From: Amycolatopsis orientalis DSM 40040 = KCTC 9412
GTDB lineage: Bacteria > Actinomycetota > Actinomycetes > Mycobacteriales > Pseudonocardiaceae
Length of the DNA stretch: 64,000 nt
Direction: 5' to 3'
Assembly (NCBI RefSeq): GCF_000478275.1
Contig: NZ_ASJB01000080.1
Coordinates: 186,001-250,000 of the forward strand
Shown here one piece after another: positions 24,141-31,541 of this stretch. Within the stretch, counting starts at the first letter, position 1. Each line of letters begins with the position of its first letter. The notes beneath the pieces were generated by a model. It did no database searches. It was not told where the DNA came from and was given only the letters and a program-made list of their open reading frames with translations. A program made the position numbers and the translations under genes.

Positions 24141-24692
24141 ATGGCCCTCACCAAGAAGCAACCGCGCTCGAAGTTCTACGAACTGCTGCAGGCGCAGATC
24201 CACAACGAGTTCAACGCCTCCCAGCAGTACATCGCGCTGGCGGTCTGGTTCGACGCCGAGGACCTGCCCCAGCTCGCGAAGCACTTCTACAAGCAGTCGG
24301 TCGAGGAGCGCAACCACGCGATGGCCCTGGTCCAGTACATGCTGGACACCGACCACCACGTGGAGATCCCCGGCACCGGCGACGTGCGCAACACCTTCTC
24401 CGACGTCACCGAGCTGATCGAGCTCGCGCTGGAGCAGGAGAAGGACGTGGCGACCGACATCCAGCAGCTGGCCAAGGCCGCCCGCGCCGAAGAGGACTAC
24501 ATCGGCGAGCAGTTCACGCAGTGGTTCCTCAAGGAGCAGGTCGAAGAGATCTCCCAGATGTCCACACTGCTCAACATCGTCAAGCGCGCGAACGGCAACC
24601 TGTTCGAGGTGGAGAACCACCTGCACCGCGAGTCCGTCGGGGACAGCGGCGCCGACTCGGGGATGCCCCCGGTCGCGGGCGGGGCGCTCTGA
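24141..24692 (+). CDS. bfrB: non-haem ferritin (iron storage)
   Basis: The 183-residue protein is a four-helix ferritin: EFNASQQYIALAVWFD, then KQSVEERNHAMALVQYMLD with the EERNH metal ligands, and helix 4 with EDYIGEQFTQWFLKEQVEE. Ferritin oxidises Fe(II) and stores it in a 24-subunit shell. In Mycobacterium tuberculosis, IdeR activates bfrB through several iron boxes; three candidate boxes lie upstream here, so iron-dependent activation is likely. The ribosome site before the ATG is weak. A strong terminator follows 25 bp after the stop. The symbol is by homology to the actinobacterial bfrB. Confidence 0.95.
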   Translation: MALTKKQPRSKFYELLQAQIHNEFNASQQYIALAVWFDAEDLPQLAKHFYKQSVEERNHAMALVQYMLDTDHHVEIPGTGDVRNTFSDVTELIELALEQEKDVATDIQQLAKAARAEEDYIGEQFTQWFLKEQVEEISQMSTLLNIVKRANGNLFEVENHLHRESVGDSGADSGMPPVAGGAL

Positions 24693-24717
24693 CGCGCTGA
24701 CCGCTCCCACCACAGGA

Positions 24718-24755
24718 AAAACCCGGGCCCTCCCCCTTGGAGCGGCCCGGGTTTT
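24718..24755. terminator. rho-independent-type bidirectional terminator
   Basis: AAAACCCGGGCC and GGCCCGGGTTTT form a perfect 12-bp stem with a 14-base loop, with A- and T-runs at the ends. It serves ferritin on the plus strand and the convergent membrane-protein gene on the minus strand. Confidence 0.92.
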
Positions 24756-24772
24756 CTCTGTCCGCGGACGGC

Positions 24773-25612
24773 TCAGCTGAACTGGCAGCCCTGGTCGAGG
24801 CTGGTCAGCAGGATGCTGACGGCGGATCCGTCGCCGGAGACGAAGATCCGGTACGCGCTCACCGCGCCGGCGGGCGCGATGTACGCGCCGCCGTCCTTGG
24901 TGCTGCCGGGGTAGGCCGCGAGGATGTCCGCCTCGGTCGAGCCGACACCGATCCCCTCCGGGGTGTGCACCGTGCCCGCCGGGTTGATGACGGTGATCCC
25001 GTTGCCCTCGGTCAGCGACACCGACGTCGGCCCCGGGACCGCGGATCCTTCCGCGTAGCCGTACGTGCAGGCACCCCGGACCTCCTTCGCCCGGAGCGGC
25101 CCGGCGATCGCCTCCGCCTCGGACTCGCTCATCCCGAGCCGGAGCTTGCCGAAACCGGTGGCCGTCAGCAGCGCGCCCGTGGTCACCTTGCCCTGCGCGG
25201 GCGGTTTCGTGGCCACGGTGCTCTTCGGCGGCTTGGCAGGCCCGTCGGGGGCCGTCGACGGCGGCGGCGGGGGCGCTTGGCTCGTCTGCGGCGCCGACGA
25301 GGACGCCGTCGGTGCCGGGCTCGCGGGTCCCGGCTGGACCTGGCTGGTCGCGGACTGCCCGAGGCTGAGCTGATCGGCGGAGATGATCGCGCCGTTGTCC
25401 TTGTCGTGGATCGAGAAGACCGTGAGCCCTCCGCCCACCATGATCACCGCGGCGGCCATCCCGCTCGTGGTCTGCATCAGCTGGCGACGGCGACGGCGGC
25501 GACGGGCGCCCGCGACGATCGCCTCGGGATTCAGCGTGGACTCCGCGCCGAGCCGCTCATCTGAGAACAGGTCGCGCAGCTTCTGCTGCACATCCTCCTC
25601 GGACATGTTCAT
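24773..25612 (-). CDS. membrane-anchored partner of SigE-family sigma factor (probable anti-sigma-like)
   Basis: The 279-residue protein has a short helical cytosolic N-terminus (EEDVQQKLRDLFSDE), an Arg-rich run (seven consecutive Arg near residue 40), one membrane helix (about 50-68), a Pro/Ser/Thr-rich linker and an extracytoplasmic C-terminal domain. This layout fits the partner proteins of actinobacterial SigE-family factors. No zinc-finger anti-sigma motif is present, so direct inhibition of the sigma factor is inferred from context. Its ATG overlaps the sigma gene stop by 4 bp. It is convergent with ferritin across a shared terminator. Confidence 0.78.
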   Translation of the reverse strand: MNMSEEDVQQKLRDLFSDERLGAESTLNPEAIVAGARRRRRRRQLMQTTSGMAAAVIMVGGGLTVFSIHDKDNGAIISADQLSLGQSATSQVQPGPASPAPTASSSAPQTSQAPPPPPSTAPDGPAKPPKSTVATKPPAQGKVTTGALLTATGFGKLRLGMSESEAEAIAGPLRAKEVRGACTYGYAEGSAVPGPTSVSLTEGNGITVINPAGTVHTPEGIGVGSTEADILAAYPGSTKDGGAYIAPAGAVSAYRIFVSGDGSAVSILLTSLDQGCQFS

Positions 25613-26190
25613 CCCGCTTCCCTCCCTTCACCCTGGGGTTCGATCAGTGCGAGTTTCGTACGCAGCGAGTTGATCGCCTTGCTCGCCTGGCTCTTCACGG
25701 TGCCCTGGCTGATGCCGAGCGAGTCCGCGATCTCCGCTTCGGACAGTCCCTCGTAGTAACGCAGGACCATCACCGCGCGTTGTCTCGGCGGCAGCGCGCG
25801 TAACGCCTGCCACAACGGTTCGTGCTCGAACGGGTCGGCCTGGCTGTAGGGCCGCGTGTCCGGCAGGTCGGCGACGAGGCTCTCCCGTTTGGTCCGGCGC
25901 CACCGGCTGACATGCGCGTTGGCCATCGAACGGCGGATGTAGGCCATCGGGTCGCCGGTCTTGTGCTGGACGTAGGACCAGCGGGAACCGATCTTCTCCA
26001 GCACGGTCTGGACCAGGTCGGCGGCGTCGTGCGGATTCCCGGTGAGGGCGTGCCCGTACCTCAGCAGCCCCGGCAGGCTGGCCCGCACGAAGTCGCCGAA
26101 GTCGGTGAGCTCACCCGGCACGTCCCTCCCTCGGGTCTCGCCGGACACCCAGACATCCGTCCCCGAGATGACCGTCGCGGCAGCGGTCAC
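25609..26190 (-). CDS. SigE-family ECF RNA polymerase sigma factor
   Basis: The 193-residue protein has region 2 (RYGHALTGNPHDAADLVQTV, then DPMAYIRRSMANAHVSRWRR) and region 4 (LPPRQRAVMVLRYYEGLSEAEIADSLGISQGTVKSQASKA). It belongs to the SigE group of extracytoplasmic-function sigma factors common in actinomycetes. I chose the GTG at 26190, which has a strong GGAGGAGG site 8 bp upstream; an in-frame ATG at 26253 has a poorer site and would add 21 unconserved residues. It is followed by its membrane partner with an ATGA overlap. The signal is unknown. Confidence 0.9.
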   Translation of the reverse strand: MTAAATVISGTDVWVSGETRGRDVPGELTDFGDFVRASLPGLLRYGHALTGNPHDAADLVQTVLEKIGSRWSYVQHKTGDPMAYIRRSMANAHVSRWRRTKRESLVADLPDTRPYSQADPFEHEPLWQALRALPPRQRAVMVLRYYEGLSEAEIADSLGISQGTVKSQASKAINSLRTKLALIEPQGEGREAG

Positions 26191-26325
26191 CGTATCGCCT
26201 CCTCCCGGGGTCACTCGGCCAGGAATATCTGGCTCACCTCTCCCGAAACGCATGGCAGCCCCCGCAGGTTGTCTCGTACCGCGAACTAGTTCGAGAGACG
26301 CCCATACGGATGAGGAGTTGCCGCC

Positions 26326-26679
26326 TCAACGTCTCGACAAGGAGTCGGGAATTCTGAACGAACCGTCCCCCCGAACAGGGAATTCGTGAACTGCGACCAC
26401 GGCGTTACGGGGTATCGGACCGTAAACGTGCGGGAACTGGATGCCGTCGGGGTGCGGCGGGTCGCCGTCCTCCCAGACGACGGGGGTGCCGACGAGCGCC
26501 GGGTCGATCTCCAGCAGCACGAGATCGGTGCGACCGGCGAAGACGGCGTTGGCGGGGATGTGCGCGGTTCCCGGGTCCGAACAGTGGATGAAGCCGTCGG
26601 AGTCGAGCGACGCGGCGGTGTAGACGCCGCCTTCGGGCACCTCGGCCCACTCGCCCTTCCCGCAGATATGGAGGATCAC
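26326..26679 (-). CDS. DUF952 family protein
   Basis: About 117 residues with the DUF952 pattern: VILHICGKGEWAEVPEGG, then FIHCSDPGTAHIPAN and LLEIDPALVGTPVVWEDG, ending in a histidine-containing FPHVYGPIP. The family is small, soluble and of unknown function; the conserved His and Cys suggest a binding or catalytic pocket. I chose the GTG at 26679, which has GAGGA about 10 bp upstream and begins where family members begin. An ATG six codons earlier (26697) lies inside a palindromic repeat, as does a longer frame beyond it. It sits 90 bp downstream of the DUF5926 gene on the same strand. Confidence 0.8.
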   Translation of the reverse strand: MILHICGKGEWAEVPEGGVYTAASLDSDGFIHCSDPGTAHIPANAVFAGRTDLVLLEIDPALVGTPVVWEDGDPPHPDGIQFPHVYGPIPRNAVVAVHEFPVRGDGSFRIPDSLSRR

Positions 26680-26693
26680 CCGCCCATCCTCGC

Positions 26694-26755
26694 GCATTTC
26701 GTCCTCTGGATGCGGTGGTTGCGCGGGCAACTACCGCATCCAGAGGACGAAACGC
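26694..26755. repeat. palindromic repeat (type C copy 2)
   Basis: Arms 26694-26716 and 26733-26755 pair with one mismatch; the inner GTTGC/GCAAC can extend the stem. The shared core is TCCTCTG-ATGCG, as in the copy at 15623-15669. It lies between DUF5926 and DUF952 genes and extends to the start region of the latter. Confidence 0.82.
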
Positions 26756-26763
26756 GAGGAACG

Positions 26764-27648
26764 TCAGCGGATGGTGAGCTGGCGGCCGATCAGGCCGTCG
26801 CGCGAGCGGCGTTCGGCGGCGTTGAGCGGCTCGGTGTCGAGGGACTTCAGCGCCGCGTCGAGCCGGACGCCGAGCTGGTCCTTCGCGTCCGCCCACTCGC
26901 GCGCGTGGGCCTCGGGGTCGAGGTCCCACACCGGGACGAGCAGGCCGTGCGCGCGGAACGAACCGGCGTAGCGGGAGCCCTCACCGAGGCCGAGTTCCCC
27001 GGCCGCGGACAGCCGCGCAAGCGCTTGCAGCAGCAGGTTCTCCGGTTCGGGGCGGACCCAGCGCAGGTGCGCCTTCTCGCCGGCGAGCACCCAGTACGCC
27101 CCCGTCCCGAGGCGTTCGGTCGGCATGATCGCGGCGTTCGCGCGCTCGAGGGACAACGCGACGTCGCCGCTCGCGTCGGCGTCCTCGGGCAGCCACCAGG
27201 CGAAGTCGTTGTAGAGCGTGGCGTCGAGTTCGGCGCCCGTGTCGAGCAGGTCCTGCAGGCGGGCCTTCTCGTCGGCGGTGGGCGGCGTGGTGGTGTCCGG
27301 CACGGACAGGACGTCGCCCTCCTTGGCGTCCAGCACCCACAGGAGCGCCCGGCCGAGGTCGCGGCTGATGTCCGAGGACCGGGTCTGCACCTGCATCCCG
27401 AGGTAGCGCTCGCCGTCGGACCGGACGAACGCGGCCGCCGCCATCGGCAGCACCGTGCCGAGGGTGATCTTCTCGTCGGAGCCCGCCAGCGTGAGCGCCG
27501 CCGTCGCCGAGGGGACGAACTCGCGCAGCGCGATCAGCTCGGTCTCCGCCGCGAGCCCCTCGAAGGGCTGCCCGACGAAGACGTCGCGCACCTTCGGCTT
27601 GCGGTCCGAGGTCGTCTTGGGACCCTTCTTGCGCGAACCCTTGCCCAC
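26764..27648 (-). CDS. DUF5926 family protein
   Basis: The 294-residue soluble protein starts MGKGSRKKGPKT, a basic tail typical of this actinobacterial family, followed by a conserved domain with REFVPSATAALTLAG, DISRDLGRALLWVLDAKEGD and NDFAWWLPED. The function is unknown; the basic N-terminus would suit nucleic acid or acidic partner binding. It lies downstream of a terminator-like stem that ends the anchored-protein gene, so it probably has its own promoter. The downstream DUF952 gene may be read through. Confidence 0.82.
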   Translation of the reverse strand: MGKGSRKKGPKTTSDRKPKVRDVFVGQPFEGLAAETELIALREFVPSATAALTLAGSDEKITLGTVLPMAAAAFVRSDGERYLGMQVQTRSSDISRDLGRALLWVLDAKEGDVLSVPDTTTPPTADEKARLQDLLDTGAELDATLYNDFAWWLPEDADASGDVALSLERANAAIMPTERLGTGAYWVLAGEKAHLRWVRPEPENLLLQALARLSAAGELGLGEGSRYAGSFRAHGLLVPVWDLDPEAHAREWADAKDQLGVRLDAALKSLDTEPLNAAERRSRDGLIGRQLTIR

Positions 27649-27681
27649 GTCAGCCTCCTCAAGCTCGGTTCGGAACGCTAT

Positions 27682-27725
27682 CGCGGGAAGGACAGGGGTC
27701 GAGTAAGACCCCCGCCCTTCCCGCG
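27682..27725 (-). terminator. terminator-like hairpin
   Basis: CGCGGGAAGG...GGGGTC (27682-27700) pairs with GACCCC...CCTTCCCGCG (27707-27725), giving a long GC stem with small bulges and a 6-base loop. It follows the anchored-protein gene on the minus strand. No clear U-tract is present. Confidence 0.6.
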
Positions 27726-27730
27726 GGCGA

Positions 27731-28303
27731 TCAGGACCGGGCGGCCGGGCGGCGGCGCATCAGGACCACGCCACCGGCGCCCGCGGCACCCGCTCCGGCC
27801 AGTCCCGCGATCAGCCAACCGGCCGAAGCAGGCTCGTCGACGGGGCCGCCGCCGGTCTGCGGCGCCCCGGCGGGCACCTTCGAGACCTGCTTCCCGGCGG
27901 GCTGCTTCTCGGCGGGAGCCTTCTTCGCCGCCGGAACGACCTTCACCGTCGCCGAGGGCTCGACGGTGTCGCACAGCAGGACGAACAGGTAGTTGCCGGG
28001 CTTGGTACCCGGCTGCGCCCGGTAGGTCACCTTCACGTCGGTGCCACCGGCCCGCTTGACCGACTTGTCCGCCACCTGCTTGAACGCCTCCGGCGCGACG
28101 AGCGAGAAGCCATACGGCGTGACGCAGCGGCCCTGCGCGGTCACCGTGTCCCCGGCCTCGACGGCCTTCGGCGAGACCCAGAACTTGGTGCCCTTCGGCT
28201 TCTCCGGCGCCTCGACCGGTGCTTCGGTGGCGAACGCGGTGGCGGGCAGCAGCGCGAGCGCGGCGGCGGTGAGCCCGGCAAAAACGGCATGACGAATACG
28301 CAT
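27731..28303 (-). CDS. secreted protein with C-terminal PQTG-type anchor signal
   Basis: The 190-residue protein has a clear signal peptide (about residues 1-26, cleavage after AFA), a beta-rich domain of about 95 residues with two Cys (GRCVTP and VLLCDTVEP) that may form a disulfide, a Lys/Ala/Pro-rich stalk, then GAPQTGGG, a hydrophobic helix and an RRRPAARS tail. The last part has the layout of a sorting signal, with PQTG in place of LPXTG. A role at the cell surface follows; the ligand is unknown. The start is the ATG at 28303; longer frames upstream are not supported. Confidence 0.82.
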   Translation of the reverse strand: MRIRHAVFAGLTAAALALLPATAFATEAPVEAPEKPKGTKFWVSPKAVEAGDTVTAQGRCVTPYGFSLVAPEAFKQVADKSVKRAGGTDVKVTYRAQPGTKPGNYLFVLLCDTVEPSATVKVVPAAKKAPAEKQPAGKQVSKVPAGAPQTGGGPVDEPASAGWLIAGLAGAGAAGAGGVVLMRRRPAARS

Positions 28304-28664
28304 GGAAATACCCCAGTTCGAATGCGCGAGAATCATTCCCGCGATAATTGGATGACCCCAGATAAAGCTGAATCCCCTTGCCGGACCGCGCTTCCGCGTT
28401 CCAACACCCTTAGAGACGCCGCGTCGCGCCCGAGGTTCAGCGGGGTTGGTAACGAAAACATCGCGGATGACACCCCGCCGCCCGGCGGATTGACCGGATC
28501 GGCCGGTTTCAGCGGCCGTTCGTGTACCACGCAAACGTGACTGAAAACGGTTGTCATCATTCGGACGATCTAATCGCGGGTGATCAGCCTGCCGTTCCAC
28601 CCTCCCCGCGACGAATACTCGTGAAGACGCCGACCGGCGTCGTCGTGCGGAGAAGGGATCACAG
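28304..28664. other. intergenic region between divergent secreted-protein genes
   Basis: This 361-bp gap lies between two divergent genes for exported proteins. It is less GC-rich than its surroundings, especially close to the minus-strand gene (around 28310-28370), and must hold both promoters. I see no gene, strong repeat or known operator in it. Confidence 0.6.
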
Positions 28665-28880
28665 ATGAGCACCTCCAAGCGCCGGGCCGCGCTGGCCGCG
28701 TTGCCGGTGGCACTCGGGCTGATGCTGGCCGGGCCCGCCGTGGGCACGGCCTCGGCCGCGCCGCGGACCGACAGCGCCGACCAGGCCCGGCATTGCCTGC
28801 TGTTGTGCGTCGGCCATCACCACCACGGGCATCATCACCACGGCCTGCACCTGCACCTGGGTCTCTGGCTGCATCTGTGA
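28665..28880 (+). CDS. small secreted histidine-rich peptide
   Basis: This 71-residue protein has a Sec signal peptide (residues 1-31, cleavage likely after ASA) and a very unusual mature part of about 40 residues. Residues 44-48 are CLLLC, residues 51-59 are HHHHGHHHH, and the end alternates Leu and His (HLHLGLWLHL). Twelve His occur in the last 30 residues. AGAAGGG precedes the ATG. A metal-binding role (Zn, Ni, Cu or Co) is the simplest guess, with the two Cys as further ligands or a disulfide. I know no named family. A strong stem separates it from the P450 gene, so co-transcription is uncertain. Confidence 0.72.
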   Translation: MSTSKRRAALAALPVALGLMLAGPAVGTASAAPRTDSADQARHCLLLCVGHHHHGHHHHGLHLHLGLWLHL

Positions 28881-28884
28881 TCCC

Positions 28885-28921
28885 CCGCGCCGCGCCGGGA
28901 CGGACCCCCGGCGCGGCGCGG
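28885..28921. terminator. GC-rich hairpin between peptide and P450 genes
   Basis: Arms 28885-28899 and 28907-28921 are perfect 15-bp inverse complements with a 7-base loop. There is no T-tract, as is common for actinomycete terminators. It would reduce read-through from the peptide gene into the P450 gene. Confidence 0.7.
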
Positions 28922-28934
28922 CTACAGTCGGGGC

Positions 28935-30104
28935 GTGTTCGACCCCAGCGATCCCGTGTTCCTCGCCGATCCCTACCCCGCCTTCGCCGCGTTGCGCGAA
29001 GCCGCCGACGTGCACCGTCACGAGGAACTCGGCATCGCCGTGGCGGTGTCGCACGCCGCGTCGGCCGCCGTCCTCCGGCATCGCGGGCTCGGCCGGATCT
29101 GGGCGGACGCGCTGCCGGTGGAGCGGTTCGCGTCGTTCAACCTGCTGCACCGCAACTCGCTGCTGGAGAACGAGCCGCCCGCCCACACCCGGTTGCGCCG
29201 GGTGATCGCGGGCGCGTTCGGACGTGGGCACGTCCAGCGGCTGCGGCCGCGGGTCGCCGAACTCGCGGACGGCATGGTCGGCGCGCTCGCCGCCGAGATC
29301 GCCGAGACCGGCTCGGCCGATCTGCTGGAACACCTCGCCCAGCCGCTGCCGGTCGCGGTCATCGCGGAACTCCTGGGCGTCCCGGTGACGGACGGCCCGC
29401 GCATGGTCACGCTGTCGAACCACATCGTGAAGATGTACGAGTACGGTCTCGCCGAGGAGAAGCGCGACGCCGCCGAAGCCGCCGCGGCGGAGTTCGTCGA
29501 GTACCTGCGCGACGTCGCGAAGCAGCGCGCGAGCGCCCCTGGCGAAGACATCGTCAGTGACCTTCTCCGCAGCGAGCTCACGGAGGACGAGCTGGTCGCG
29601 ACCGCCGTCCTGCTCCTGATGGCCGGGCACGAGGCGACGGTGAACGTCATCGGGAACGGCGTCAACGCGCTGCTGACCCACCGCGACCAGTGGGAGCGGC
29701 TGGTGGCGTCGCCGGATCTGCTGGATCCGTGCGTCGAGGAGCTGATCCGCTTCGACGCGCCGCTCCAGTTGTTCGAGCGGACGGCGACCACCGACGTCGA
29801 GATCGCCGGGTTCCGGGTGGCCGAGGGCGAGAAGATCGGCGCGCTGCTCGGCGCCGCCGCACGCGACCCGAAGGTGTTCGACCGGCCCGACACCCTCGAC
29901 ATCGGCCGCACGCCGAACGCGCACCTCGGCTTCGGCATGGGCATCCACTACTGCGTCGGGGCGCCGCTCGCCCGCGTGGAGATCGCGGCCGCGCTGAGCG
30001 CGCTGACCACGAAACTGCCGGGCCTGGAACTCGCCGAAACCCCGGAGCGACGGCCGGAGTTCGTGATCCGCGGGCTGCGCTCGCTACGCGTCACCACGGG
30101 CTAG
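28935..30104 (+). CDS. cytochrome P450
   Basis: The 389-residue soluble haem monooxygenase has the usual bacterial P450 motifs: I-helix LLMAGHEATVN, ExxR as EELIRF, and the haem-thiolate loop HLGFGMGIHYCVGAPLAR. The I-helix has Glu-Ala-Thr around the oxygen-activating Thr. It starts at GTG and lies 54 bp after the His-rich peptide gene, with no ferredoxin or reductase gene nearby. The substrate cannot be told; the sequence resembles actinomycete CYP107/105-like enzymes by eye. It is convergent with the DUF4328 gene, and a palindrome lies between them. Confidence 0.95.
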   Translation: MFDPSDPVFLADPYPAFAALREAADVHRHEELGIAVAVSHAASAAVLRHRGLGRIWADALPVERFASFNLLHRNSLLENEPPAHTRLRRVIAGAFGRGHVQRLRPRVAELADGMVGALAAEIAETGSADLLEHLAQPLPVAVIAELLGVPVTDGPRMVTLSNHIVKMYEYGLAEEKRDAAEAAAAEFVEYLRDVAKQRASAPGEDIVSDLLRSELTEDELVATAVLLLMAGHEATVNVIGNGVNALLTHRDQWERLVASPDLLDPCVEELIRFDAPLQLFERTATTDVEIAGFRVAEGEKIGALLGAAARDPKVFDRPDTLDIGRTPNAHLGFGMGIHYCVGAPLARVEIAAALSALTTKLPGLELAETPERRPEFVIRGLRSLRVTTG

Positions 30105-30108
30105 AAGC

Positions 30109-30154
30109 CTCGTGAGTGGTAATGACGGTTCTAACCGTCATTACCACTCACGAG
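30109..30154. terminator. perfect 22-bp palindrome between convergent genes
   Basis: Arms 30109-30130 and 30133-30154 are perfect inverse complements with only two unpaired bases between them (core GACGGTT-AACCGTC). It sits exactly between the ends of the P450 and DUF4328 genes, so bidirectional termination is likely. Confidence 0.75.
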
Positions 30155-30168
30155 GGTCTTTCCGCAGT

Positions 30169-31140
30169 TCAGCGCACTGATGAGGCGGGGCGTTCGCGGC
30201 GTTCCGGGTCCGGGGCGCCGTCTATCTTCAGCACGCGAAGCAGGCGAAGCCGCTTCTCCGACACAGGCGACAGCAGGCCGGACATGCGCTTCACGAGCAG
30301 CGCGGTCATCACCGCGAGCCCGGCCGCGGCCAGGTCGGTCAGCGCCACCAGGATGACCCCGTCGGCCAGCGCTTGGACGCCGTCGCGGAATCGCCAGACG
30401 ATGACGAGTACGAGCAGCAGCCAGTTGAGCACCCAGGCACCCCACCAGGCCAGCACGAGCCGCGACGGCTTCGGCCGCGTTTCCCGCGTGCGGCGCAGGA
30501 CGGCGTGCTCGAGTTCGGCGATGATCGGCAGCACCAGGATCAGGTTCACCACGGGCACCAGCACGAACACCAGAACCTGCCACTGCCGTCTCGGCGGCAC
30601 CTCGTCGGCGGCGTCCGCGGCGGCGTGCCGGGCCACGAGCAGCCACCACACGGTGAGCCCGGACGGCAGCAGCGAAAGGATCGTCGTGAGCAGGCCGGCG
30701 GTGATCACGAAGCCGTCGGAAACCGAGACGACGGACGTCGACAGCGCCGAGTCGCGGCTCCGCACGAGCAGGACGTAGCGCCAGATCTCCGCCGCCGAGG
30801 CGACGAGCGCGAGTGCGGCGAAGGTCCACAGCACCGGCAGGAGACTGCGGGTGATCACCCGTAGCCGTTCGCCCGCGGTGACCTCGCCGGACGCCGTGCC
30901 GGGGACCGCGGTCGGACGGCGCCAGACCAGGTTCGGGAAGCCCCACCGCGGCGGGACCGGATAGGACGGTGGCCCGGAGTAGCGCTCGGCCACCGGTTTG
31001 CGCCGCTGCGGCCAGGCGCCGGGAGGCGGCGAAGCGACCCAGCGGAGGCGATGACGCGGTGGCTGGTGCCGCGGCTGCTGCATCGGCGCCGGACGGACCG
31101 GCGGCACCGGCGTTCTCGGCGGGTAGTGGCCTGGCTGCAC
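30169..31140 (-). CDS. DUF4328 family membrane protein
   Basis: The 323-residue protein has a Pro/Arg-rich cytosolic N-terminus (about 100 residues), then about six membrane helices and the DUF4328 pattern, including RDGVQALADG near the last helices. The function of the family is unknown. The GTG start at 31140 follows the rhodanese stop by 2 bp; a longer frame would overlap the rhodanese gene by 118 bp and is rejected. The two genes are therefore likely to be co-transcribed. Confidence 0.82.
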   Translation of the reverse strand: MQPGHYPPRTPVPPVRPAPMQQPRHQPPRHRLRWVASPPPGAWPQRRKPVAERYSGPPSYPVPPRWGFPNLVWRRPTAVPGTASGEVTAGERLRVITRSLLPVLWTFAALALVASAAEIWRYVLLVRSRDSALSTSVVSVSDGFVITAGLLTTILSLLPSGLTVWWLLVARHAAADAADEVPPRRQWQVLVFVLVPVVNLILVLPIIAELEHAVLRRTRETRPKPSRLVLAWWGAWVLNWLLLVLVIVWRFRDGVQALADGVILVALTDLAAAGLAVMTALLVKRMSGLLSPVSEKRLRLLRVLKIDGAPDPERRERPASSVR

Positions 31141-31142
31141 GG

Positions 31143-31493
31143 TTACAGCACTTCGGGTTCGACGCCGGGATGGTCGCCGACCATCGGGCGCCCCTCCTGC
31201 TGCCAGGAGCCCATCCCACCCGCGACGTTGACCGCGTCCCAGCCGCTCGCGTTGAGCCACGCGGCGGCGCGGGCGGACCGGCCACCACTGCGGCAGATCA
31301 CGTAGACCGGCTGGTCGTCGGGCAGATCGTCGAGTTCGCCGACGCGCGCGGGCAGCTCACCCATCGGGATGTGCTTGGCGCCAGGGGCGTGCCCGGCGGC
31401 CCATTCGTCGTCCTCGCGGACGTCGAGCAGCGCGACACCGTCCTTCGGCAGATCACGGACGGCGACGGTCGGGATGTCAGCAGGGCTCACCAC
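31143..31493 (-). CDS. rhodanese-like domain protein
   Basis: The 116-residue single-domain protein has LLDVREDDEWAAGHAPGA, then the active-site loop VICRSGGRSARAA with the catalytic Cys, and NVAGGMGSW. Rhodaneses carry a persulfide on this Cys and transfer sulfur to acceptors such as cyanide or thiols. The protein is cytoplasmic. It lies 48 bp downstream of the symporter gene and 2 bp upstream of DUF4328. Specific acceptor unknown. Confidence 0.93.
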   Translation of the reverse strand: MVSPADIPTVAVRDLPKDGVALLDVREDDEWAAGHAPGAKHIPMGELPARVGELDDLPDDQPVYVICRSGGRSARAAAWLNASGWDAVNVAGGMGSWQQEGRPMVGDHPGVEPEVL

Positions 31494-31541
31494 ACTGTCA
31501 TCCTCGCATCCCGTCCCGTTGCGCGCGCGTGAAGAAGGCCA

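Noticed and set aside
24104..24700. Alternative 198-codon frame over ferritin
   Set aside because: It is out of frame with the conserved ferritin helices and Arg/Gly-rich.
26268..26300. CGAACTAGTTCG palindrome upstream of the SigE-family gene as an operator
   Set aside because: It is a perfect 12-bp palindrome (26282-26293), but no regulator or consensus is known to me, and autoregulation would use a promoter motif instead. Too little support to list.
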